From: Oxalobacter formigenes
Lineage (GTDB): Bacteria; Pseudomonadota; Gammaproteobacteria; Burkholderiales; Burkholderiaceae_D
Length of the DNA: 24,367 nt
Assembly (NCBI GenBank): GCA_019424645.1
Contig: JAHYZB010000045.1
Coordinates: forward strand, 1 to 24,367
Direction: 5' to 3'
In this document: piece after piece, positions 7,096 to 15,001 of the stretch
Position numbering within the stretch: position 1 is the stretch's first letter
Layout: every line of letters begins with the position of its first letter
Notes under the pieces: model-generated
The model's input: the letters and a program-made list of their open reading frames with translations, nothing else
What the model was told of the DNA's origin: nothing
Databases searched by the model: none
Made by a program: the position numbers and the translations under genes

Positions 7096-8646
7096 ATGAA
7101 TTTGCTTAGAACATTGTTGACCATTTCGGGCATGACCATGCTCTCGCGTATCACCGGTTTGGTGCGGGAGCTGCTGATTGCACGCGCTTTCGGCGCATCG
7201 GGTTTTACCGATGCGTTTTTCGTCGCATTCAGAATACCGAATTTATTAAGGCGACTTTTTGCGGAGGGCGCTTTTTCGCAGGCATTTGTTCCGATTCTGG
7301 CTGAATATGCCAATAAAAAAGGAACAGACCCGGCAAAAGAGCTGATCGATAAAGTGGCGACAGCGCTTATGTGGACGCTGCTTTTGATCACTATTGTCGG
7401 AATGGTTGCCGCTCCGGGTGTCGTCTGGCTGGTCGCAACAGGTCTGGATGGCAATTCCGAAATTTTTGGACTGTCCGTGTTGATGACACGGATCATGTTT
7501 CCCTACATTCTCTTCATGTCAATGGTCGCTTTGGCTGGCGGTGTTCTGAATACATGGCGTGAATTTCGCATTCCGGCCATCACACCAGTGCTGTTGAACG
7601 TAACTTTCATTATCGCTTCGCTGTTTGTCGCACCTTATTTGTCACAGCCAGTTCTGGCATTGGCAGGTGCTGTTTTTATCGGCGGCTTGTTGCAACTGGC
7701 GATCCAGATCCCGGCGTTGAAGAAAATCGGAATGCTGCCTCGCATATCCTTCAATATTGTCGGGGTTTTCAGGGATGCCGGTGTACAACGCATTATCAGG
7801 CAGATGATCCCGGCTGTTTTCGCCGTTTCGGTTGCACAGATCAGTCTGATGATCAATACCAATATTGCGTCGAGACTGGTTCACGGCAGCGTGTCCTGGA
7901 TTTCGTATGCAGACCGCCTGATGGAATTTCCCAATGCCTTGCTTGGCATCGCTTTGGGGACGATATTATTGCCAAGCCTTTCAAAAGCGCATGCCAATAA
8001 TGATGACAGGGAATATTCTTCTCTTATGGATTGGGGGCTACGGCTGACGTTTTTACTGGCAATGCCGGCCTCGATTCTTTTGATGACACTGGCTGTTCCA
8101 TTTACGGCGACGTTGTTCAATTACGGGAAATTCAATGCGGTGGACGTCAATATGACGGCTTATGCTGTCATCGCCTATGGCGTCGGTTTGATCGGCCTGA
8201 TTGTCGTGAGGATTCTTGCCCCGGGTTTTTATGCCAAGCAGGATATCAGGACGCCGGTGAAAATTGCTGTATTTGTCCTGATTCTGACGCAGCTGATGAA
8301 TCTGCTTTTTGTGCCGGTTTTCGCACATGCCGGTCTCGCGCTATCTATCGGGATTGGAGCATGCGGTAATGCTGCGATTCTGTTTTACATGCTCCGTAAA
8401 AAGGGAATTTACCAGCCGGAAAAAGGATGGAAAATCTTTTTTCTGAAGCTGGCGGTCGCGCTGGTTCTGCTGGCTGCCGTGTCAATCTGGTCGGCCAGCT
8501 ATTTCGACTGGATAGGGATGCAAACGCATCCACTCTATAGAATGGGTGCGCTTGCCATCGTGATGATCGTATGTGGTGTTATTTATTTTGGCACACTCTT
8601 GCTGCTGGGGTTCCGGATCCGGCATTTTCGCCGGATTGCGCAATAG
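7096..8646 (+). CDS. murJ: Lipid II flippase MurJ (MviN)
   Basis: A 516-residue polytopic inner-membrane protein that moves lipid II across the membrane for peptidoglycan synthesis. The N-terminus (TMLSRITGLVRELLIARAFG, FFVAFRIPNLLRRLFAEGAF) is the MurJ signature, with SQAFVPILAEY just after it. Many hydrophobic segments follow, consistent with about 14 transmembrane helices of the MOP superfamily. Length is normal. There is no clear Shine-Dalgarno sequence. A TATAAT at 7082-7087 lies only nine bases before the ATG, so a very short leader is conceivable. It is divergent from rplU and converges on uup with a 5-base gap. Confidence 0.96.
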   Translation: MNLLRTLLTISGMTMLSRITGLVRELLIARAFGASGFTDAFFVAFRIPNLLRRLFAEGAFSQAFVPILAEYANKKGTDPAKELIDKVATALMWTLLLITIVGMVAAPGVVWLVATGLDGNSEIFGLSVLMTRIMFPYILFMSMVALAGGVLNTWREFRIPAITPVLLNVTFIIASLFVAPYLSQPVLALAGAVFIGGLLQLAIQIPALKKIGMLPRISFNIVGVFRDAGVQRIIRQMIPAVFAVSVAQISLMINTNIASRLVHGSVSWISYADRLMEFPNALLGIALGTILLPSLSKAHANNDDREYSSLMDWGLRLTFLLAMPASILLMTLAVPFTATLFNYGKFNAVDVNMTAYAVIAYGVGLIGLIVVRILAPGFYAKQDIRTPVKIAVFVLILTQLMNLLFVPVFAHAGLALSIGIGACGNAAILFYMLRKKGIYQPEKGWKIFFLKLAVALVLLAAVSIWSASYFDWIGMQTHPLYRMGALAIVMIVCGVIYFGTLLLLGFRIRHFRRIAQ

Positions 8647-8651
8647 ACTCG

Positions 8652-10565
8652 TCAGTCTTTCGTTTTGGCTTCGAGTTCTTCCCAGCGGATCATGCAATTC
8701 ATCAGCTCTTCCTCAATTTCGACAAAACGCTGATTAAGGCGTTTGCCTTCGGACGCCTCTTTTTTATAAAGATCCGGGTCGTTCAGGCGTAAGGAAATCT
8801 GGCTTTGTTCATTTTCAAGTGCTGAAATTTTGCCAGGAAGCTCATCCAGTTCGCGTTGATCTTTGTAGCCCAGTTTTTTTCGTCTTGCTGTGCCGGACAT
8901 TTCTTTTTTTGCCTCAACTGCGGATGGATCTCTTGCCGTTGCTTTTTCCGCAAGCTCGCTCACAATTGGGGTCGGGCGTTGTTTTTCCCAGTCACTGTAG
9001 CCCCCGATATATTCACGCCAGATGCCATTTTCTTCGGCTGCAATGACCTGTGTAACGACATTATCGAGAAAGGCACGATCATGGCTGACAAGGAAAACCG
9101 TTCCGCTATATTCTTCCAATAGCTCTTCCAGCAACTCCAGTGTGTCGATATCGAGATCGTTTGTCGGTTCATCCAGAACCAGAACGTTGGCGGGACGCGC
9201 GAAAAGACGCGCCAGCAAAAGCCGGTTTCTTTCTCCACCCGACAAGGATTTCACAGGCGATCTTGCGCGTTCGGGAGTGAAGAGAAAATCGGAGAGATAA
9301 GTCATCACGTGTTTCTTTTGTTCGCCGATCTGAACCCATTCACTGCCGGGCGAAATGGTATCAAGCAGACTGGCTTCATCGTCCAGTTGTGCGCGCATCT
9401 GGTCGAAATAAGCGATTTGAAGCTTTGTGCCAAGCCGGATATTGCCTGAATCAGGGGCCAGTTCGCCCAGAATCATTTTCAAAAGTGTCGTTTTACCGAT
9501 GCCGTTAGGGCCGATAATGCCGATTTTGTCACCCCGAAGAATCGTTTCGGAAAACGCTTTCACAATAGTTTTGTCGCCATACGATTTCGACACATCCGTC
9601 AGCTCCGTGACCAGTTTTCCGGAGCGTTCGCCGAGGGATACATCCATCTTGACCTGCCCCTGATGTTCACGGCGGGCGGAGCGGTTAAGGCGAAGGGCTT
9701 CCAGCCTGCGGACACGTCCTTCGTTACGCGTGCGACGTGCTTCCACGCCTTTTCTGATCCAGACTTCCTCCTGAGCCAGAAATTTGTCGAACTTGGCATT
9801 TTCGACTTCTTCGACAGCAAGCTGTTCCGCTTTCGTCGTTTTATAACTGCTGAAATTGCCGGGAAATGACAAAAGTTTTCCCCTGTCGAGTTCTACAATA
9901 CGGGTTGCGATATGATCCAGAAAACGGCGGTCATGTGTAATGAAAATCAGGCTGCCGCGAAATTCTTTCAATAGCTCTTCAAGCCAGAGAATGGATTCAA
10001 AATCGAGATGGTTGGTCGGTTCGTCAAGGATAAGAACATCCGGTGAACTGACAAGGCCTTGTGCCAGTGCTACTCTCTTGTGCAACCCACCCGAGAGGGT
10101 TCCGACTTTATCTGTTTTGTTCAGTGAAAGGCGGTTTAAAATGGTTTCAACCCGGTTGTTCAGATTCCATGCGTCGGTAGCATCAAGACGCGTCTGCAAT
10201 TCATGAAGTTGTTCCAGTGTTTCTGGATCATTATCCTGTCCAAGAGCGCCAGTCAGTGTTTCATAATCCGCCAGGAGTTTCTGGATGTCAGACAATCCGG
10301 AAGCTACGGCTTCATAAACGGTTTGTTCCGGTGGAAAATAAGGTTCCTGTTCCACATAGGCTATTTGCGAACCGTTTTGCACCTGTAAAATGCCGTCGTC
10401 CAGTTGCGCTTTCCCGGCGATAATCTGAAGCAATGATGATTTGCCCGTGCCATTGCGTCCGATCAGGCCGACCTTTTCCCCTTCTTCAAGGGAAAATTCC
10501 GCATGATCCAGCATGGGAAAATGACCGAAAGCAAGTTGAGCATCTGAAAGCGTAATGAGAGCCAT
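8652..10565 (-). CDS. uup: ABC-F family ATPase, Uup type
   Basis: A 637-residue soluble protein with two ABC ATPase domains and no membrane domain, so an ABC-F protein acting on ribosomes or nucleic acid rather than a transporter. Domain 1 has Walker A GLIGRNGTGKSS, signature LSGGLHKRVALAQ and Walker B VLILDEPTNHLD. Domain 2 has GIIGPNGIGKTT, LSGGERNRLLLAR and VLVLDEPTNDLD. The linker is charged. The C-terminal 95 residues (RRKKLGYKDQRELDELPGKI onward) are the coiled-coil domain that marks Uup, known to bind branched DNA and ribosomes. The ATG at 10565 gives the standard MALITLSDAQLAFG start. No clear ribosome site was found. Confidence 0.93.
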   Translation of the reverse strand: MALITLSDAQLAFGHFPMLDHAEFSLEEGEKVGLIGRNGTGKSSLLQIIAGKAQLDDGILQVQNGSQIAYVEQEPYFPPEQTVYEAVASGLSDIQKLLADYETLTGALGQDNDPETLEQLHELQTRLDATDAWNLNNRVETILNRLSLNKTDKVGTLSGGLHKRVALAQGLVSSPDVLILDEPTNHLDFESILWLEELLKEFRGSLIFITHDRRFLDHIATRIVELDRGKLLSFPGNFSSYKTTKAEQLAVEEVENAKFDKFLAQEEVWIRKGVEARRTRNEGRVRRLEALRLNRSARREHQGQVKMDVSLGERSGKLVTELTDVSKSYGDKTIVKAFSETILRGDKIGIIGPNGIGKTTLLKMILGELAPDSGNIRLGTKLQIAYFDQMRAQLDDEASLLDTISPGSEWVQIGEQKKHVMTYLSDFLFTPERARSPVKSLSGGERNRLLLARLFARPANVLVLDEPTNDLDIDTLELLEELLEEYSGTVFLVSHDRAFLDNVVTQVIAAEENGIWREYIGGYSDWEKQRPTPIVSELAEKATARDPSAVEAKKEMSGTARRKKLGYKDQRELDELPGKISALENEQSQISLRLNDPDLYKKEASEGKRLNQRFVEIEEELMNCMIRWEELEAKTKD

Positions 10566-10796
10566 AGTGAATTAAACTTTAATCGTAACGAACGGGTAAG
10601 GACGGTATTGTAACGGCAAGTATTTTGAAGATATAGTCCGGAAAATGATGAGCATGAGTCAATATGCGTCATAACACTCAGGAAAAAGGAGTTTACTATC
10701 CTTCCGGAAAGTACTGAAGATGTTTAACTGTTACCGGTTAAGATGCATGAACAATGGAGTGATGCCAAACACAGGTGCAGGAATGCTGAGGGTGAT

Positions 10797-10871
10797 TGGT
10801 ATCCCCGGCCGGAATCGAACCGACATCTAATTCTTAGGAGGAACTCGTTCTATCCATTGAACTACGGGGAC
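10797..10871 (-). tRNA. tRNA-Arg, anticodon CCT
   Basis: Read on the minus strand, the acceptor stem GTCCCCG pairs with CGGGGAT. The D arm is GTTC/GAAC. The anticodon arm AGTTC/GAATT holds the loop CTCCTAA with anticodon CCT (reads AGG). The T arm GTCGG/CCGGC carries the loop TTCGATT. Discriminator A is at 10800, and the CCA end is encoded at 10797-10799. Every stem closes, so this is a sound tRNA. The flanking stretches 10566-10796 and 10914-11102 hold no gene that I can support. Confidence 0.96.
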
Positions 10872-10883
10872 ACCGAACTGGTT

Positions 10884-10913
10884 ACTATAGCATCAGACAA
10901 GCCTTGCAGACAA
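10884..10913 (-). promoter_or_regulatory. Promoter of tRNA-Arg(CCT)
   Basis: On the minus strand TTGTCT (10913-10908) and TATAGT (10889-10884) are 18 bases apart. The expected start is about six bases before the mature tRNA 5' end at 10871, a layout usual for stable RNA genes. Confidence 0.6.
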
Positions 10914-10994
10914 TGAGTTTGATAAACGGCTTTTATGATTTTAAAAACAAATTTTTTCTCAACGTATTGATTATGCCTATCCTTTTCCTTGAAA

Positions 10995-11029
10995 CTGACA
11001 TCTTGACTCTGTCAGAATCGAGATGTCAG
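10995..11029. repeat. Inverted repeat upstream of the PAP2 gene
   Basis: CTGACATCT (10995-11003) and AGATGTCAG (11021-11029) are perfect 9-bp arms around a 17-base centre. The centre holds a second small dyad, TGAC-TCT-GTCA (11004-11014), so two foldings compete. No T-tract follows. It lies 74 bases before the PAP2 start codon and could be an operator or a leader structure. Function not known. Confidence 0.5.
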
Positions 11030-11102
11030 ATCGTTTGGACATATCAATACAAACTATTCCGGATCAATTAAAACCGGTCCGGAAGAGACAATCAGCAGGT
11101 CA

Positions 11103-11675
11103 ATGAATAATTTTCTTTTTTGTGTCATCAATCAATACCGATATCCGGCGCTCGATATTTTTATGAATGTTGGAACAGTGCTGGGCAATTTTTTCAATAT
11201 GTTCTGGGTTCTGCCTCTTTTTCTGGCAGCCGGATTGTTTTTTCCTGTTCGGAAAATAGCCATTCCCGGACTCAGAAGAATACAGATATCTGAAATAGTG
11301 TTTGTGCTTCTGCTGGGCTATATCATTACAGGTATTCTTGTAACAGCCTTGAAGTTCGGCTTGCAAATGCCCAGACCTTCGGCAGTATTTGGCTCATATG
11401 TCGTTCATTCCTGGGAAATTCCGGATTCCCCGTACAGTTTCCCAAGCGGCCATTCAGCTTTTGCCATGTTGATAGGCGCTACTTTATGGATAAGAACGAA
11501 CAGGATCATGCTCAAGGTAATCCTGCTGATATATATAGTGTGGGTCGGCCTGTCGCGGATCAATCTTGGAATGCATTTCCCGTTTGACGTTTTGTCAGGG
11601 TTTGCTATCGGTGCATTCAGTGCGTGGCTGGCAAACAACATTCTTACCTGTCTGAAGAGGCGCTATCAACAATAG
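11103..11675 (+). CDS. PAP2 superfamily membrane phosphatase
   Basis: A 190-residue inner-membrane protein with about five or six hydrophobic segments and the full three-part PAP2 phosphatase signature. These are KFGLQMPRP (K-x6-RP), SFPSGHSAFA (PSGH) and SRINLGMHFPFD (SR-x5-H-x3-D). The catalytic histidines are therefore present, and an active lipid phosphate phosphatase is expected. Substrates in this family include undecaprenyl pyrophosphate, phosphatidic acid and phosphatidylglycerol phosphate; the sequence does not tell which. AGGT lies just before the ATG. It stands alone between the tRNA and the long oxc upstream region. Confidence 0.9.
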   Translation: MNNFLFCVINQYRYPALDIFMNVGTVLGNFFNMFWVLPLFLAAGLFFPVRKIAIPGLRRIQISEIVFVLLLGYIITGILVTALKFGLQMPRPSAVFGSYVVHSWEIPDSPYSFPSGHSAFAMLIGATLWIRTNRIMLKVILLIYIVWVGLSRINLGMHFPFDVLSGFAIGAFSAWLANNILTCLKRRYQQ

Positions 11676-12025
11676 AAGAAAAAGTCCGTGCCGTCATATG
11701 CCAGACTTCTTTGCCTGAGTCTGTTTTGTACAAACCTGGAGGCCTCCTCCGGAAGTCAGGAAAATCGTTGCCGCACTTACGGTGGGCATGTATTGTTCCT
11801 CGTCTCGGGTGTGTCGGACATCTTCAAGGAAAACGTGTGGTTCTGGAATTCGAATTTCCTGACTTTATTCCAATTATGCATAGAGGTTCGGGGATGGATG
11901 TAATCCAATGAAAACATGGTTTTTTATTGCTTTCGGGATAATTTTCTGAGGTGGAAGTTTTCAGGCATCTTTCTTTTATATTCAGAACGGATTTGTACAA
12001 ATTAACCTGAAGCAACATAGTCGGA
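11676..12025. other. Non-coding stretch between the PAP2 gene and the oxc regulatory array
   Basis: No convincing gene is seen. Overlapping short open frames here show no family features. The stretch holds some small dyads: TTTGTACAAA (11725-11734), GGAGGCCTCC (11738-11747) and an outer pair GACTTC/GAAGTC (11704-11709 and 11752-11757). These may fold together as the 3' end of the PAP2 transcript, although no T-run follows. It could also hold the decayed remains of a small gene. Confidence 0.4.
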
Positions 12026-12087
12026 TTGATCTAGGTCAATGAACTCAAATTGACTTATGTCAATGATGCCAAATTGACCTAGGTCAA
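12026..12087 (+). promoter_or_regulatory. Three phased Crp/Fnr-like palindromes upstream of oxc
   Basis: Three 14-base near-palindromes with TTGA...TCAA arms occur: TTGATCTAGGTCAA (12026-12039), TTGACTTATGTCAA (12050-12063) and TTGACCTAGGTCAA (12074-12087). They repeat at exactly 24 bases. The third is a perfect palindrome. The form TTGA(C/T)-N4-GTCAA resembles the binding sites of Crp/Fnr-family regulators (Fnr, Anr, FixK). The centre of the third site lies about 42 bases before a predicted start near 12122-12123, the class II activator position. The regulator is not in the window and its identity is inference. Confidence 0.75.
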
Positions 12088-12110
12088 CGTGATTTTTAAA
12101 GGCTATGCGG

Positions 12111-12116
12111 CATACT
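12111..12116 (+). promoter_or_regulatory. oxc: Candidate -10 element of oxc
   Basis: CATACT sits 23 bases beyond the third palindrome. No good -35 hexamer stands 17 bases upstream (that position reads CGTGAT), which fits a promoter dependent on a bound activator. The predicted leader is about 48 bases, with AAAGAAAGG (12154-12162) as ribosome site. Confidence 0.4.
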
Positions 12117-12170
12117 CGGAATTGACGTTAAACAACGTTTATCAAAACCAACCAAAGAAAGGTATTACTC

Positions 12171-13877
12171 ATGAGTAACGACGACAATGTAGAGTTGACT
12201 GATGGCTTTCATGTTTTGATCGATGCCTTGAAAATGAATGACATCGATACCATGTATGGTGTTGTCGGCATTCCTATCACGAACTTGGCTCGTATGTGGC
12301 AAGATGACGGTCAGCGTTTTTACAGCTTCCGTCATGAACAACACGCAGGCTACGCAGCATCTATCGCCGGTTACATCGAAGGAAAACCTGGCGTTTGCTT
12401 GACCGTTTCCGCTCCTGGCTTCTTGAACGGTGTAACTTCCCTGGCTCATGCAACCACCAACTGCTTCCCAATGATTCTGTTGAGCGGTTCCAGTGAACGT
12501 GAAATCGTTGATCTGCAACAGGGCGACTACGAAGAAATGGATCAGATGAATGTTGCACGTCCACACTGCAAAGCATCTTTCCGTATCAACAGCATCAAAG
12601 ACATTCCAATCGGTATCGCTCGTGCAGTTCGCACAGCAGTTTCCGGTCGTCCAGGTGGTGTTTATGTTGACTTGCCAGCAAAACTGTTTGGCCAGACCAT
12701 CTCTGTAGAAGAAGCTAACAAACTGCTCTTCAAACCAATCGATCCAGCTCCAGCACAGATCCCAGCTGCTGACGCTATTGCTCGCGCTGCTGACCTGATC
12801 AAAAATGCTAAACGTCCAGTTATCATGCTGGGTAAAGGCGCTGCATACGCTCAGTGCGACGATGAAATCCGTGCACTGGTTGAAGAAACCGGTATTCCTT
12901 TCCTGCCAATGGGCATGGCTAAAGGCCTGTTGCCTGATAACCACCCACAGTCCGCAGCAGCTACCCGTGCATTCGCACTGGCACAATGCGACGTTTGCGT
13001 TCTGATCGGTGCTCGTTTGAACTGGCTGATGCAACACGGTAAAGGCAAAACCTGGGGCGATGAACTGAAAAAATACGTTCAGATCGATATCCAGGCTAAT
13101 GAAATGGACAGCAATCAGCCTATCGCTGCACCAGTTGTTGGTGACATCAAGTCTTGCGTTTCCCTGCTCCGCGCTGCACTGAAAGGTGCTCCAAAAGCTG
13201 ACGCTGAATGGACCGGCGCACTGAAAGCCAAAGTTGATGGCAACAAAGCCAAACTGGCAGGCAAGTTGTCCGCTGAAACCCCAGCTGGAATGATGAACTA
13301 TTCCAACTCCCTGGGCGTTGTTCGTGACTTCATGCTGGCAAACCCAGATGTTTCCCTGGTTAACGAAGGTGCTAACGCACTGGACAACACTCGTATGATT
13401 GTTGACATGATGAAACCACGTAAACGTCTTGACTCCGGTACCTGGGGCGTTATGGGTATTGGTATGGGCTACTGCGTTGCTGCAGCTGCTGTTACCGGCA
13501 AACCAGTTATCGCTGTTGAAGGCGATAGCGCATTCGGTTTCTCCGGTATGGAACTGGAAACCATCTGCCGTTACAACCTGCCAGTTACCGTTATCATCAT
13601 GAATAATGGTGGTATCTACAAAGGTAACGAAGCAGATCCACAACCAGGCGTTATCTCCTGTACACGTCTGACCCAGGGTCGTTACGACATGATGATGGAA
13701 GCATTTGGCGGTAAAGGTTATGTTGCCAATACTCCTGCTGAACTGAAAGCTGCTCTGGAAGAAGCCGTTGCTTCCGGCAAACCTTGCCTGATCAACGCGA
13801 TGATCGACCCAGACGCTGGTGTTGAATCTGGCCGTATCAAGAGCCTGAACGTTGTAAGTACCGTTGGCAAAAAATAA
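12171..13877 (+). CDS. oxc: Oxalyl-CoA decarboxylase
   Basis: A thiamine-diphosphate enzyme (EC 4.1.1.8) that converts oxalyl-CoA to formyl-CoA and CO2, the energy-yielding step of oxalate catabolism; consuming a cytoplasmic proton helps build the proton motive force. The product has 568 residues. E56 (FRHEQHAG) is the cofactor-activating glutamate, Y120 and Y483 lie in the active site, and the ThDP/Mg motif runs from GDSAFGFSG (451-459) to MNNGG (477-481). The C-terminal S553 and R555 (VESGRIKS) match active-site residues described for the O. formigenes enzyme. Codon use is strongly biased (GTT, CCA, CTG, CGT), unlike its neighbours, as expected of a very highly expressed gene. It is monocistronic, with its own upstream array and a strong terminator. 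Confidence 0.98.
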   Translation: MSNDDNVELTDGFHVLIDALKMNDIDTMYGVVGIPITNLARMWQDDGQRFYSFRHEQHAGYAASIAGYIEGKPGVCLTVSAPGFLNGVTSLAHATTNCFPMILLSGSSEREIVDLQQGDYEEMDQMNVARPHCKASFRINSIKDIPIGIARAVRTAVSGRPGGVYVDLPAKLFGQTISVEEANKLLFKPIDPAPAQIPAADAIARAADLIKNAKRPVIMLGKGAAYAQCDDEIRALVEETGIPFLPMGMAKGLLPDNHPQSAAATRAFALAQCDVCVLIGARLNWLMQHGKGKTWGDELKKYVQIDIQANEMDSNQPIAAPVVGDIKSCVSLLRAALKGAPKADAEWTGALKAKVDGNKAKLAGKLSAETPAGMMNYSNSLGVVRDFMLANPDVSLVNEGANALDNTRMIVDMMKPRKRLDSGTWGVMGIGMGYCVAAAAVTGKPVIAVEGDSAFGFSGMELETICRYNLPVTVIIMNNGGIYKGNEADPQPGVISCTRLTQGRYDMMMEAFGGKGYVANTPAELKAALEEAVASGKPCLINAMIDPDAGVESGRIKSLNVVSTVGKK

Positions 13878-13923
13878 TTTGTCCAACTAAGAGCCGGTTT
13901 TTAACTGGCGCTTGAAATGTTCG

Positions 13924-13958
13924 AATGCCCTTCAAGTTCTACTTGAAGGGCATTTTTT
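13924..13958 (+). terminator. Strong intrinsic terminator of oxc
   Basis: AATGCCCTTCAAGT (13924-13937), loop TCT, ACTTGAAGGGCATT (13941-13954) is a perfect 14-bp stem. It runs into a T-tract to 13958 and lies 47 bases after the oxc stop codon. It isolates oxc from the next gene. Confidence 0.93.
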
Positions 13959-14145
13959 ATGGTTTTCTGTGTCGTCTGAAGCAGAAACAACTGAATATTG
14001 CCGGGGTGAATGCACACTATTTTTTTGGTAATGAATGTTTTTTTGTTTGAAAATTGCCATAAATACATTTTTAAGGCTGGCTTTTTTATGCATGAAACGG
14101 GATAATCAAAGCGTTTTGAATCTTGTCCGGACCATCGGCCAAATC

Positions 14146-14955
14146 ATGCTTCTTAAACGAAAGTCTATTGAAAAGGAAGAGTCGCTTAGACCTCCTGTCA
14201 ATAGAGCCAAAAAAACCAGGACGCGTAAAATCAGGTACGCACCAGTTACCCTTTCCGAACAAGGTGGTGTGCGCTATCTCCATTTCGGAACAGAATGGAT
14301 TCAGGGGGCTATGCGTTTGAGAAAGCCGAACTGGCTTGAGCTGGAATACAGCCGGAAAATGATGGCCTGGCTGCTTTTCAATCTGAATCCCCATTCTATT
14401 GCCTTGCTCGGTCTTGGTGCCGGCTCATTAACCAAATTCTGTTATCACGAGTTTCCCGATAGTATTGTTACAGCCGTTGAATTGAATCCGGATGTGATTG
14501 CTGTTGCCCATTCCATGTTCGCGGTGCCTGAACCTGATGAGAGATTGGGTATTTTGGAAATGGATGCCATGAACTTCGTGCAAGATAAAGGCAATTTCAA
14601 TCATTTTGATGTTTTACATGTTGATTTGTACGATGCAACGGCAAAAGGGCCGGTTCTGGATACACCTGAATTCTATGCGGCTTGCAAGCAATGTCTTGTT
14701 TTCAATGGAATGATGACAGTTAATTTATTTGGCGATCATCCCAGTTATGAAAAAAATATAGACGCCATGAAGAAGACATTTGCAGAGGTCGTTAGTTTGT
14801 CGCCAAGCAAGGAAGGCAATGTGGTTGCGCTTGCTTTCAGGAAAACCCCCGAATTGAAAATTGACGACTTAAATACCCGCGCTGCACAAATCAGGGAAAA
14901 GTATGGTTTGCACGCGAAAATATGGTTGAAAGATTTGAAAAATAGCCTGATGTGA
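14146..14955 (+). CDS. Spermidine synthase-like methyltransferase-fold protein
   Basis: A cytosolic protein with a Rossmann-type methyltransferase fold closest to polyamine aminopropyltransferases. The nucleotide-binding loop is ALLGLGAGSLTKF, the acidic residue after strand 2 is in VTAVELNPDVIAVA, an EMDAMNFV segment follows, and the catalytic-region aspartates are in FDVLHVDLYDATAKGP followed by EFYAACK. The classical GGGDGG glycine loop is replaced by GLGAGS, so true spermidine synthesis is uncertain; similar proteins are annotated only as spermidine synthase domain proteins. No speD is in the window. The start is unclear: the frame is open back to 14035 with ATGs at 14092 and 14146, none with a good ribosome site. 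I chose 14146 (MLLKRKS). It is followed 46 bases later by the carbonic anhydrase gene. Confidence 0.75.
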   Translation: MLLKRKSIEKEESLRPPVNRAKKTRTRKIRYAPVTLSEQGGVRYLHFGTEWIQGAMRLRKPNWLELEYSRKMMAWLLFNLNPHSIALLGLGAGSLTKFCYHEFPDSIVTAVELNPDVIAVAHSMFAVPEPDERLGILEMDAMNFVQDKGNFNHFDVLHVDLYDATAKGPVLDTPEFYAACKQCLVFNGMMTVNLFGDHPSYEKNIDAMKKTFAEVVSLSPSKEGNVVALAFRKTPELKIDDLNTRAAQIREKYGLHAKIWLKDLKNSLM

Positions 14956-15001
14956 TTAAACCTGCCAAAAACGATTTCTAAATTTCAAGAGAACCGACGA
15001 C

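Noticed and set aside
8645..8658. Terminator between murJ and uup (AGACT/AGTCT followed by TTTCGTTTT)
   Set aside because: The stem is only 5 bp, overlaps both stop codons and the T-run is broken, so I did not enter it as a feature.
10797..10871. tRNA-Arg(CCT) as an integration site for a mobile element
   Set aside because: tRNA genes of this kind are common targets, but there is no integrase, no duplicated tRNA end and no phage or plasmid gene nearby.
11624..11911. Possible 95-codon gene after the PAP2 gene, and a 71-codon alternative in another frame
   Set aside because: The first overlaps the PAP2 end by 52 bases. No good ribosome site or recognisable motif supports either. A decayed small gene cannot be excluded.
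12026..12097. CRISPR or simple tandem repeat before oxc
   Set aside because: The 24-base units are contiguous with no spacers, and each holds a palindrome at promoter distance from a gene.
12165..13886. A 573-codon open frame on the minus strand across oxc
   Set aside because: It is exactly in register with oxc and results from the absence of TTA, CTA and TCA codons there. Its translation is rich in Cys, Phe, Trp and His with no domain, and it has no ribosome site.
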